Source of the DNA: AP-15 sp963785565
GTDB lineage: Bacteria; Pseudomonadota; Alphaproteobacteria; ATCC43930; CGMCC-115725
Assembly: GCA_963785565.1 (NCBI GenBank)
Contig: CAWAVV010000013.1
Coordinates: 446,927 to 510,926 of the forward strand
Direction: 5' to 3'
DNA length: 64,000 nt
The notes beneath the pieces are model-generated. The model worked only from the letters and a program-made list of their open reading frames with translations, was not told the DNA's origin and made no database searches. Positions 26,868 through 36,514 of this stretch are shown piece by piece. A program made the position numbers and the translations under genes. The first letter of the stretch is position 1, and every line of letters begins with the position of its first letter.

Positions 26868-28655
26868 ATGTTTTGGGTCGTCGTCGCAGTTTTATATTTC
26901 GTGCTCGCGGCGGTCGCGCCGAGCATTCTCGGCCTCTTCGTCAGCCGCACGCGCCCCGACTTTGGAACATTGTCGCTGTCCCTGCGCTTCGTGTTTGTGG
27001 CGATCGCGCTGCTCTGTCTCGCGGCGACCTCCTACGTGCATGTCGATTCCGACGAAATCGCCGTGCTGAACAAGATTTACGGCACCACCTCCTTGCCCGG
27101 CGAGCACATCATCGCGACGAACGGGGAAAAAGGCCCGCAAGCGGAAATCCTGACCCCGGGCTGGCACCCCTGGTTTCTGGTCAATGTGATCTATCAGGTC
27201 GAAACCAGAAAGGTGGTGTCGATTCCATCGGGCAAATACGGGTTCCTGAACGCCAAGGACGGCGCCCCGCTGCAGCCCGATCAGTATCTGGCCGACGCCT
27301 TTCCCGCGGGGCGCGAGCTGGACATGCTCGACGCCGAATACTTCCTCGGGCATAGAGGGCAGCGAGGGCCGCAGACGACGATCCTGACGCCGGGCAATTA
27401 CCGCCTCAACACCTACCTTTGGGACGTCGACATCCGGGATGCCGTCGATGTGGCCAAGGGCTTTGTCGGCGCCGTCAAATCCAATGTCGTGGCGGCGGTG
27501 AATTTCGGCAATCTGGTCGCAGAAAAGCCGACCTCGTGCCGGCAAAAAACGGTGTTCACCAATTCGAGCGGCGAAGCCGTCATCGCCAACCAAACAAAAG
27601 GCGACCAAGGCATTCTGACGGCAATCCTGGTCCCGGTCGGCTGCATCGGGGTGTGGGAAAAGGCGCTCCAACCCGGCCGCTATTACGTCAACGAGGCGGC
27701 CTACAAAGTCACGATGATCAGCACCCGGGTGCAGACCTGGGAGTTCAAGGGCGGCTATAAGCGGCGATATATCGATCTCAGCCTCGATCAGGCCGGCAAT
27801 CTGACGCAATCGCAGCGCTCGCAGGATGTTCCGGTGCCCGAGGGGGCCGCCGACCCGGCGATCACGCCGTTTGTCGAGGGTTGGCAGGTGCCGCTCGAAC
27901 TTCGGGTCCTCGCCCAGGTCACCCCCGACAACGCGCCCTTTGTCGTTGCCGCAGTCGGCGGGTTGCCGGAAATCGAAAACAACATCATGGTCCCGACCAT
28001 CCGCTCGATCGTGCGCAACGTCGTCGGGGCTACTGGGCGACACGTGCTCGATCTCGCGGACAATCGTGCGACGCTCGAACGCGCGGTCGAGGACGCGATC
28101 CGGCCGGAGGGTCTACGCGCCGGGATTGTGATCAAGGAGGTCAAGTTCGGCGACGTGGCGTTGCCGCCGGAGTTGCTGATCTCGCGGTTGCGCCAGCAAT
28201 TGGCCGATCAGCTCCAGTTGACCTACCAGCAGGAGCAGAAGGCGCAGACCCAGCGGATCGAAACCGAAAAGGCGCGGGCGACCGCCGAGCAGCAGCACCA
28301 GCTGGTCGAGGCGCTAATCGGCGTGCAGGTCGCCGAGCAGAACAAGAACGCCGCCAAGTTGCGCGGCGAGGGGCAAAAGCTCGAACTCGAAGAAACCGCG
28401 CAGGGGCAAAAGGCGCAGGCCGACGTGCTCGGCCAGGACCGGGTGCTGACGATCAACCTCGTTCAGCAATTCCTCAAAGCCGTCCAGGAAAAGCCGGAAA
28501 TCGTCTCCCTGGTCGGGCGGCTGGTGCCGCAGACGGTCGTGTCGACAGGCAGCCAAGGCACCGGGCTCGACAGCGCCGCAGCAATTTTTGGGGCGTTGCT
28601 GAGCAACGGCGGCGCGGCCACGCCGGCTTTGGCCGGATCATCTGCCAAGAAGTGA
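26868..28655 (+). CDS. SPFH/Band 7 (flotillin-like) membrane protein
   Basis: A protein of 595 residues with two N-terminal membrane segments (~1-25 and ~40-60). A split SPFH domain follows ('GEHIIATNGEKGPQAEILTP', 'PVGCIGVWEKALQPGRYYVN', 'LELRVLAQVTPDNAPFVVAA'). A long charged coiled coil comes next (~440-540, 'LTYQQEQKAQTQRIETEKA', 'KLRGEGQKLELEETAQGQKA'), then a Gly/Ser tail. SPFH proteins form large oligomeric cages or microdomains. The unusual feature is the duplicated 'GxxGxQxxILTPGxY/W' element in the first half. It precedes the radical SAM gene by 8 bases, so the two are probably co-transcribed. Confidence 0.85.
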   Translation: MFWVVVAVLYFVLAAVAPSILGLFVSRTRPDFGTLSLSLRFVFVAIALLCLAATSYVHVDSDEIAVLNKIYGTTSLPGEHIIATNGEKGPQAEILTPGWHPWFLVNVIYQVETRKVVSIPSGKYGFLNAKDGAPLQPDQYLADAFPAGRELDMLDAEYFLGHRGQRGPQTTILTPGNYRLNTYLWDVDIRDAVDVAKGFVGAVKSNVVAAVNFGNLVAEKPTSCRQKTVFTNSSGEAVIANQTKGDQGILTAILVPVGCIGVWEKALQPGRYYVNEAAYKVTMISTRVQTWEFKGGYKRRYIDLSLDQAGNLTQSQRSQDVPVPEGAADPAITPFVEGWQVPLELRVLAQVTPDNAPFVVAAVGGLPEIENNIMVPTIRSIVRNVVGATGRHVLDLADNRATLERAVEDAIRPEGLRAGIVIKEVKFGDVALPPELLISRLRQQLADQLQLTYQQEQKAQTQRIETEKARATAEQQHQLVEALIGVQVAEQNKNAAKLRGEGQKLELEETAQGQKAQADVLGQDRVLTINLVQQFLKAVQEKPEIVSLVGRLVPQTVVSTGSQGTGLDSAAAIFGALLSNGGAATPALAGSSAKK

Positions 28656-28663
28656 TCTGCAAT

Positions 28664-30245
28664 ATGGCCGATATCGTTCTGATCAATCCTCGCTTCGAGA
28701 TTTCGTATTGGGGGCTCGAACACGCGATGCCGTTTCTCGGCGTCAAAGCGGTGCTCCCGGTGGCCAATCTGCCGTTGCTCGCAGCGCTGACCCCGGATCG
28801 GCACCGCGTCACCCTAATCGACGAGAATATCGAGGCAATCGACTTTGCCCGCTGCGAGCGCGCCGACATTGTCGGCCTGACCGGCATGAACGTCCAACGC
28901 CGGCGAATGAAGGAAATTCTCCATGAGCTCAAGGGCCGCGGCGTCTTTACGGTCGTCGGCGGTCCCTGGATTACCGTGCAGGAGGACGATTTCGGCGATC
29001 TAGCCGATGTCATCTTTATTGGCGAGGCGGAGCGGACCTGGCCGCAGTTTCTCGCCGAATGGGCCGAGGGACGCCATCAAAGCCGTTATGAGCAGGCCGA
29101 GCGGACCGACATGGCGACGGTCCCGGCGCCGCGGCTCGACCTGTTGCGGATGAAGAACTACGCCTTCGGCAGCGTGCAATTTTCACGCGGCTGTCCGTTC
29201 GAGTGCGAATTCTGCGACATCATCGTCACCTTCGGCCGCCGCCCGCGGATCAAGACCTCCGCTCAGGTGCTCGCCGAGCTCGACGCGCTCCTCGCCGCGG
29301 GAAAGAGCTCGGCCTTCATCGTCGATGACAACCTGATCGGCAACAAGAAGGCGATCAAGCTGGTGCTGCGCGATGTGGTGGCTTGGCAGGAAGAACACGG
29401 CTATCCGCTGATGTTCGCTACCGAGGCCTCGATCGATCTCGCCGACGATCCCGAATTGATGCAGCTGATGGTCGAGGCCAACATCAGCAATGTGTTCGTC
29501 GGCATCGAGACCCCGAACGAGGCGGCGTTGCGCGAGACCAAGAAATTTCAAAACCTGCGCAGTCGCGGCGGAAGCATGCTCGACAAGGTGCATCGCATCC
29601 AAGATGCGGGGATGGAGGTGTGGTGCGGCGTCATCGTCGGTTTCGACAATGATGATCCGAGCGTTTTTGCCTTGCAGCAGCGTTTCGTGCGGGAGGCGCG
29701 GATCGTCAACGCGATGGTGAACATGCTGGTGGCAATCCCCCGCACTCCGCTGTACAGCCGGCTCGCCAGCGAGGGCAGGCTCGATCTGTCGCAGGATGCC
29801 GCGAGCTGGGGCGGCTTCGGCACCAATGTCGTTCCCTTGCGGATCGGCCGGCGGGGCGCTGCGCGCCGGCTACGTCGAGCTGATGCGGGACCTCTATACA
29901 GCCGATGCCTATTTCGAGCGGCTCGATGCGCTCTACCTGGATGCCGGGCTGCAATTGGGACAGGCTCGCATTCGCTACCTGCGGCGCCACCCGCTGCGCA
30001 GGCTCAAGCTCAATGCGCGGCTCCTTGCCGAGACGATCGCCATGTTCCTGTTGCTGATGAGCGGTGTGCCGGATCGCGCATTGCGCCGTGAATACCGCCG
30101 ACGCCTGGTGCGAGCCGCCTGGCGTAAGCATGATCCGGAGATGATCCAGAATTATGCCCTCAAATGCGCGATGCATTTCCATGTTCACATGATGGTGCAG
30201 GAAATGCTTTCAGTACCGCAGCCGGTCGTCCGCGCCGCTGCTTGA
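28664..30245 (+). pseudogene. B12-binding radical SAM protein (HpnP/HpnJ-like), one frameshift
   Basis: The N-terminal part has a cobalamin-binding-type Rossmann segment ('ADIVGLTGMNVQRRRMKEIL', 'VVGGPWITVQEDDF'), then the radical SAM cluster 'FSRGCPFECEFCDII' (CxxxCxxC) and 'SAFIVDDNLIGNKKAIKLVL'. Near 29840-29870 the frame shifts by one; the C-terminal DUF4070-type tail ('GYVELMRDLYTADAYFERLD') continues in the next frame to 30245. The set of motifs resembles the hopanoid 2-methylase HpnP and related B12/SAM enzymes, but paralogues are many, so the substrate is open. The frameshift lies in a GC-rich GGCCGGCGGGGC run and could be a sequencing error. Confidence 0.8.
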
Positions 30246-30311
30246 ACCAGCCCGGACCGGGGCTGCGCTCGGATAAGGTGTGACGAGTTTAGAACAGCGA
30301 GTGAATTGGCG

Positions 30312-30950
30312 ATGGCTCATCCGATCGTCTACGGCCCGGCCCTCAGCACTTACGTATGGAGTGTACGGCTGACGCTCGCCGAAAAGGGCGTCACCCACGA
30401 GCTAATCGAGGTACCGTTCGGCGTCCACCGCGAAGAGCCACATCTGTCGCGGCAGCCTTTCGCCAAGGTCCCCGCCTTCGCGCATGACGATTTCACGCTC
30501 TACGAAACCCAGGCGATCATGCGCTATGTTGACGAGCGCTTTCCGGGAACCCCGCTGCAGCCCGAGGACGTGCACCAATGGTCGCGGATGAACCAGATCA
30601 TCGGCATCGTCGACGCCTATGCGTGGCCCAGCATCGCCGGCACGATTCTGCTCAACCGGGTATTGGCGCCGCGGTTGCTCGGGCGCGTGCCGGACGAGGC
30701 GGCAATCACCGCGGCATTGCCGCGCGCCCGGCTTTGCCTCGCGGAGATCGACCGGCTGATGGAAGACAACCGGTTTCTTGCCGCCGAGCATGTGAGCCTT
30801 GCTGATTTGATGGTGATCCCGCTGCTCTATTTTTTCGCCAACGTGCCCGACGGCCATGCCCCGCTCGCCGAGCATCCCAAGCTGCAGGAGTGGATGCGGC
30901 ACATGGAAAACCGGCAGAGTTTCGAGGTGACGAAGCCGGCGATGGCGTGA
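30312..30950 (+). CDS. Glutathione S-transferase family protein
   Basis: A protein of 212 residues. Thioredoxin-fold N-terminal domain ('VYGPALSTYVWSVRLTLAEK', 'PFAKVPAFAHDDFTLYETQA' with the cis-Pro and the Glu/Thr that bind the glutathione gamma-glutamyl group). All-helical C-terminal domain ('LAAEHVSLADLMVIPLLYFF'). Start is the ATG at 30312; an in-frame TTG lies 6 bases upstream. Monocistronic. The substrate is not predictable. Confidence 0.88.
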   Translation: MAHPIVYGPALSTYVWSVRLTLAEKGVTHELIEVPFGVHREEPHLSRQPFAKVPAFAHDDFTLYETQAIMRYVDERFPGTPLQPEDVHQWSRMNQIIGIVDAYAWPSIAGTILLNRVLAPRLLGRVPDEAAITAALPRARLCLAEIDRLMEDNRFLAAEHVSLADLMVIPLLYFFANVPDGHAPLAEHPKLQEWMRHMENRQSFEVTKPAMA

Positions 30951-31010
30951 TCCGGCAACAATAGGGAAGATTTGAGGTTCTGGAGCGGTTTCCGATCAAG
31001 TTGCGCCGTG

Positions 31011-31113
31011 CTCCCCCCTCCCAAACTCCCCCCATCATGGGGGAGCGTTTCAATCAGCACTCCCATTGGTACTCCCGCCCCCTCGATGGGGGCGGGTTGG
31101 GGTGGGGGTGATT
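31011..31113. repeat. C/G-rich hairpin repeat
   Basis: Two strong hairpins in the convergent gap between the GST gene and the minus-strand genes: CTCCCCC..GGGGGAG around 31025-31045, and CCCGCCCCC-TCGAT-GGGGGCGGG at 31074-31096. This resembles a common intergenic repeat of high-GC proteobacteria and may also act as a bidirectional terminator. Confidence 0.5.
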
Positions 31114-31157
31114 CGTGCCGAGTGCGTCTATTCGGTCGAATACCGCTCCCGACCCGA

Positions 31158-31376
31158 CTATTTGGCGTAGGGGTTGACGAGGCCGGCGACGATTTCGGCG
31201 AGTACCTCGCGCAGCTGGCGCTCGTCGCAGCCGATTAACACCGCGTCTTCGAGCGCTTCTTGCGCCAGCTCGCGCAGCTCGGCGAGGTTCTCGTTCAGCA
31301 CCTTGATCTTTTCGACGCAGGAGACGGGTTCGCCCTCCGGCGTCAGCCATACCGGAAAATCGTTCAATTCACTCAT
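31158..31376 (-). CDS. Small conserved-type cytoplasmic protein downstream of mlaD
   Basis: A protein of 72 residues from the ATG at 31376 ('MSELNDFPVWLTPEGEPVSC'), acidic and helical ('VLNENLAELRELAQEALEDA'), with two Cys. It follows mlaD by 27 bases on the same strand. Composition and ribosome context look genuine; no function is recognised. Confidence 0.55.
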   Translation of the reverse strand: MSELNDFPVWLTPEGEPVSCVEKIKVLNENLAELRELAQEALEDAVLIGCDERQLREVLAEIVAGLVNPYAK

Positions 31377-31403
31377 CGTCTTGCCCTGACGCGCCACAGC
31401 GGT

Positions 31404-31940
31404 TCATTTGAGGACGCTGGGCGGCGCGCCACCAGCCGGCGCTCCGGTTTGGGACGCGCCACCCTGGGGGCCTTCGCCGGGCTTTTTCTGCGCCCCCGCC
31501 CCGGCCTGCGAAAATATCATCTGGCCGATCAAGTCTTCGAGACTGGCCGTAGCCTGGGTGTATTTGATTTGCCCGCCCGGCGGGATGTCCTTGTCCGAGC
31601 CGCCCGGGACCAGCGCCAGGTATTTGTCGCCGAGCAGGCTCGACGAGATGACCTCGGCAACCGTGTCTTCAGGCAATTTGTATTCGGGGTTGATGCTCAT
31701 CTTGAGGGTGGCAAGATAGGTCTTCGGGTCGAGATTTTCGGCGGTGATCGAGCCGACCTTGACCCCGGCGATGCGCACGTCGCTGCCGTCGCGGATGCCG
31801 TCGACGCGGGTAAATTGCGCCGTCACCGTATAGCCGTCGACCGCCCGCACCTGGCTCGTTGTGTACGCGAAAAACAGGAAGAACGCGGCGACGACGAGCA
31901 CGACCGCCCCCATCACCGTTTCGATCACATTGCCGCTCAT
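31404..31940 (-). CDS. mlaD: MlaD-family lipid transport substrate-binding protein
   Basis: A protein of 178 residues. One N-terminal membrane helix ('VMGAVVLVVAAFFLFFAY') is followed by an MCE domain ('TAQFTRVDGIRDGSDVRIAG', 'VKVGSITAENLD', 'AEVISSSLLGDKYLALVPGG'). The tail is Gly/Pro/Ala-rich. MlaD binds phospholipids in the periplasm and works with MlaE/MlaF to keep outer-membrane asymmetry. In alphaproteobacteria the gene often stands, as here, next to the NDUFA12 gene rather than in an mlaFED operon. Confidence 0.9.
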   Translation of the reverse strand: MSGNVIETVMGAVVLVVAAFFLFFAYTTSQVRAVDGYTVTAQFTRVDGIRDGSDVRIAGVKVGSITAENLDPKTYLATLKMSINPEYKLPEDTVAEVISSSLLGDKYLALVPGGSDKDIPPGGQIKYTQATASLEDLIGQMIFSQAGAGAQKKPGEGPQGGASQTGAPAGGAPPSVLK

Positions 31941-31967
31941 CGGCGCTTTCCCGGGATCAGCGCTGGA

Positions 31968-32375
31968 TCAGCTCCCGCCGGCATCCGCATCTCCGCGCTG
32001 TTCCGGCGTCCACGGCTCGTAATCGGCGGTCGAGGGCGCGCGACGGCCGCCGCGCAGGATCGAGCCCGGCGGGCGATAAGCATGGGGCGTGCCGGTCATG
32101 TTCGGCAGGTGTTCCTTTTCCCACGGATGGCGGGTGCGCGATTCCGGCTGCGGCACCTCGTCGATCGTGTGGTGCAGCCATGCATGCCATTCCGAGGGCA
32201 CCTTCGACCCTTCCGGCTCGCCGGCATAGATGACCCAGCGCTTTTCGCGGCTCGCCCGCCCGCCGCCGCGAGGCAAAGCCCGTCGCCCCTTCTCGCGGTA
32301 GTAGCGGTTGCCGAGGCTGTCGATCCCGACATAATCGCCGCGCAGCCAGGTCAACAAACGCGTGCCGAGGGTCAT
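31968..32375 (-). CDS. NDUFA12-type NADH dehydrogenase accessory subunit
   Basis: A protein of 135 residues from the ATG at 32375 (upstream frame rejected). The family signature is clear: 'GDYVGIDSLGNRYYREKG', 'RRWVIYAG'-type 'EKRWVIYAGEPEGSKVPSEW', 'HAWLHH' and 'HPWEKEHLPNMTGTPHAYRP'. It is the bacterial homologue of the complex I supernumerary subunit B17.2, found in alphaproteobacteria and mitochondria, and so supports the taxonomic call. Adjacent to mlaD. Confidence 0.93.
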   Translation of the reverse strand: MTLGTRLLTWLRGDYVGIDSLGNRYYREKGRRALPRGGGRASREKRWVIYAGEPEGSKVPSEWHAWLHHTIDEVPQPESRTRHPWEKEHLPNMTGTPHAYRPPGSILRGGRRAPSTADYEPWTPEQRGDADAGGS

Positions 32376-32627
32376 CGCTCCATCCAGTGCCCGATGCCGC
32401 GGCCGGCTGGACCCCGCGGCCGCCGGTTTATCGCACCGCCCTCGCCCCGGCGGCAATAGCCGACTTAATGTTGCCGGCCCGCAACATATGGTGTGTTTCC
32501 GCGCATTCGCCCCAAAATAAATTGCCGGCCTTCGCCGAACGACCTAGATATAGTCGCCTAGGCAAGCCCAGTAGCTACATCTTGCTGCGAATCCCGCGGG
32601 CAGGAGACCAGGTTTCGGGGGGAAGGA

Positions 32628-35600
32628 ATGCATATCGCGCGGCGCTTTACCACGGCAGGCCAGGATCCCTATGGGTCGGTTCCGTTTCGGAATGCGACCA
32701 GCGAGATTCGCAATCCCGACGGTTCGGTCGTCTTCCAGGCCGAGGGAATCGAGGTGCCGGCCGAATGGAGCCAGGTCGCCTGCGACATCATCGCCCAGAA
32801 ATATTTCCGCAAAGCCGGGGTGCCGGCGCGCCTGGCGCGGGTTGAGGAAGACGGGGTTCCGTCCTGGCTGTGGCGCAGCATGGCCGATGCCGCGGCGATG
32901 GCGGCATTGCCCGAGGACCAGCGCTACGGCGGCGAGACCGACGCCCGAGAGGTTTTCGACCGGATGGCCGGGACCTGGACCTATTGGGGATGGAAGGGCG
33001 GCTATTTCGACACCGAGCAGGACGCCCGCGCCTTTTACGACGAGATCAGGCTGATGCTGGCGCGGCAGATGGGCGCCCCGAACTCGCCGCAATGGTTCAA
33101 CACCGGGCTCTACTGGGCCTATGGCATCGACGGCCCGGCGCAGGGCCATTACTACGTCGATTACCGCAGTGGCGAGCTGACGGCCTCGGCCAGCGCCTAT
33201 GAGCACCCGCAGCCGCATGCCTGCTTTATCCAGTCGTGTCGCCGACGATCTCGTCAACGAGGGCGGAATCATGGATTTGTGGGTGCGCGAGGCGCGGATC
33301 TTCAAATACGGCTCGGGCTCGGGCTCGAATTTCTCGAAACTGCGCGGCGAGGGCGAGCGTCTGTCGGGTGGCGGGCGCTCATCGGGGCTGATGAGCTTTT
33401 TGCGCATCGGCGACCGCGCCGCGGGTGCGATCAAATCCGGCGGCACCACGCGCCGAGCCGCCAAGATGGTCATCGTCGACATCGACCACCCCGACATCGA
33501 GGCGTTTATCGACTGGAAGGTCGTCGAGGAGCAGAAGGTTGCTGCACTCGTCGCTGGCTCCAAGCTCGCCGCCCGGCATCTGAACTTGGTCATGGCCGCC
33601 TGTCATCAGCAGCCGGAGGGCGCCGCCAATTCCTGCGATCCGGCGCAGAACCCGGCATTGAAACGCGAGATCCGCGCCGCCCGGCACGCGCAAATCCCGG
33701 AAAACTGCATCCAGCGGGTGATCCAGTTCGCGCGTCAAGGCTTTACCGCGATCGACCTTCGCACTTACGACACCGATTGGGATTCAGAAGCGTATCTGAC
33801 CGTCGCCGGACAGAATTCGAACAATTCGGTGCGGGTCTCGAACGAGTTCCTCGACCGCTTCGCCGCCGACGGCCCCTGGGAGCTGACCCGGCGCACCGAC
33901 GGTAAGGTTGCCAAGACATTGCCGGCGCGCGAATTGTGGGACCGGATCGGACACGCCGCCTGGGCCTCGGCCGATCCCGGCCTGCAATTCGACACCACGA
34001 TCAACGACTGGCACACCTGCCCGGAGAGCGGCCGGATCAATGCCTCGAACCCGTGCTCGGAATACAATTTCCTCGACGACACCGCGTGCAACCTCGCCTC
34101 GCTGAACCTGATGGCGTTCCGCCGCGAGGACGCGAAAGAGGGAGGCGGCCCTGGGCCGGCCGTCGATGGAGAGCCCGGACGAGACGCCGGCCCAGGGCCG
34201 GCTGTCGACGGAATGCTTGGACGAGACGCCGGCTTCGATGGCGAGGCTTTTGCCCATGCGGTGCGGCTGTGGACCCTAGTGCTCGAAATCTCGGTGATGA
34301 TGGCGCAGTTCCCCTCGCCCGAGATCGCCCGCCGGTCGTTTGCATTCCGCACCCTCGGCCTCGGTTACGCCAATCTCGGCGGCCTGTTGATGGGGATGGG
34401 CATCGCCTATGACAGCGCCGCCGGGCGCGCGCTCGGCGCGGCGATCACCGCGCTGTTGACCGGCGCCAGCTATGCCGCCTCGGCCGAGATGGCCGGCGAT
34501 CCGGGATTAAAGCCGCGCGGCGCCTTTCCGGGCTTTGCGCTGAACCGCGCGGCGATGCTGCGTGTCGTGCGCAACCACTGCCGCGCCAGTCATGGCGAGA
34601 GCCCGGGCTATGAAGGGCTGGCGATCCTGCCGGTTCCGCTCGACGCCGCGAATTGCCCCGACCCGCAGCTGGTCGCGGCGGCGCGCAGGAGCTGGGACAC
34701 GGCGCTGGCGCTCGGCGAGAAGCACGGCTTCCGCAATGCCCAGGCGACGGTCATCGCGCCGACCGGCACGATCGGCCTGGTCATGGATTGCGACACGACC
34801 GGGATCGAGCCCGATTTCGCGCTGGTTAAATTCAAGAAGCTCGCCGGCGGCGGCTATTTCAAGATCATCAACCGCGCGGTGCCGCAGGCGCTCGTCGGCG
34901 CTCGGCTATGACGCCGCCGAGATCGCCGCGATCGAGCGCTATGCGCTGGGCCACGGCACCTTGGCTGGCGCGCCCGCGATCAACCATCAGAGCCTGCGGT
35001 CCAAGGGGTTCGACGAGCGCGCTCTGGCCGCGGCCGAAGCTGCGCTCGCCACCGCTTTCGACATCAAATTCGCGTTCAACAAATGGACCCTGGGCGAAGC
35101 CTTCTGCACCGAGCGTCTCGGCATCGCCCCGGCCGCACTGGGCGACCCAGGTTTCGATCTGCTGGCCTCGCTCGGCTTCAGCCGGGCCGAGATCGACACC
35201 GCCAATACCTGGTGCTGCGGGGCGATGACCCTCGAAGGCGCGCCGCACCTGAAACCCGAGCATCTGCCGGTGTTCGATTGCGCCAGCCCGTGCGGGCGCA
35301 CCGGCACCCGCGCATTGTCGGCCGAAAGCCATATCCGGATGATGGCGGCGGCGCAGCCCTTTATCTCAGGGGCGATCTCGAAGACCATCAACATGCCGAA
35401 CGCGGCGACGGTCGAGGACTGCAAGGCCGCCTACCTGCTGTCGTGGCGGCTCGGCTTGAAGGCGACCGCGCTTTATCGCGACGGCTCGAAACTGTCGCAG
35501 CCCTTGGCCGCGAGCCTGCTGGGCGCCGACGAGGAGGCCGAAGACCGTGCCGCCGAGCTATTCGCGCAATCGCCGGCCCAGCGCGCCCCGCTGGTCGCCG

Positions 35601-36451
35601 AGCGCATCGTCGAGCGGGTTGTCGAGCGGGTTGTCGAACGCGTCGTGCAGCGCGGCGAGCGCCGCCGCCTGCCCAACCGGCGCAAGGGCTACACGCAAAA
35701 GGCCACGGTCGGCGGCCACAAAGTCTATCTGCGCACCGGCGAGCACGAGGACGGCCGGCTCGCCGAGCTCTTTATCGACATGCACAAGGAGGGCTCGGCC
35801 TTTCGCTCGCTGATGCACAATTTCGCGATCTCGATCTCGATGGGGCTGCAATACGGCGTGCCGCTCGAGGAGTTCGTCGAGAGCTTTACGTTCAGCCGGT
35901 TCGAGCCGTCGGGGATCGTCGAAGGCAACGACACGATCAAGATGGCGACTTCGATCCTCGACTACATTTTCCGCGAATTGGCGATCTCCTATCTGGGCCG
36001 CGGCGACCTCGCCCATGCCGAGCCCGACGACCTGTTGCCCGACGCGGTCGGCAAAGGCGAAGCGCAATCGACCCTGCGCGACCCCGGCGGCGACGATCAA
36101 CCGGAGGTTGCCCATGCATCCGGACTGTGGCCGGCCGAGGAACTCAGCTTCATGCAGCGCATGACCTCGAACGGCTTCGTCCGCAACAAGCTGACCGTAT
36201 TGCACGGCGGCGCCGGCCGAGCCCCCACCGGAACGGCATTGGCCGCGGCTGACGGCGCCTTCTCTCCAGCGATCCCGGTCTACGCCAGCGACGACCACAC
36301 CACCCTGTCACTGCGCCTCGAACGCATCCGCGCCGCCCGCATCAAAGGCTACGAAGGCGACAGCTGTGAGGAATGCGGCAACTTCACATTGATTAGGAAT
36401 GGTACATGCTTGAAATGTGATACTTGTGGATCCACTTCAGGTTGTAGTTAA
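32628..36451 (+). pseudogene. nrdJ: B12-dependent ribonucleotide reductase NrdJ, two frameshifts
   Basis: Three consecutive frames together encode the full ~1270-residue class II enzyme: 32628 to ~33232 ('MHIARRFTTAGQDPYGSVPF'), ~33235 to ~34905 ('NPCSEYNFLDDTACNLASLN' active-site loop, 'VIAPTGTIGLVMDCDTTGIE') and ~34895 to 36451 ('CASPCGRTGTRALSAESHIR', TSCPD-type region, final 'CEECGNFTLIRNGTCLKCD' zinc motif). It reduces ribonucleotides using adenosylcobalamin and is often essential. Both breaks are one-base events, which favours sequence error. A 42-base tandem duplication (34147-34230) inserts an extra 'GPGPAVDG..GRDA' repeat. The last ~70 bases have strikingly AT-rich codons. Confidence 0.92.
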
Positions 36452-36514
36452 TCACATGTGCGACCCTCAAAGAGGATGAAGTTGGTTTCGTTGGATCGGC
36501 GAAAGGTTTTTCGA

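Noticed and set aside
27881..28663. Extension of the radical SAM frame upstream into the SPFH gene
   Set aside because: The upstream part is an alternate frame of the SPFH coding sequence; the ATG at 28664 begins the recognisable domain.
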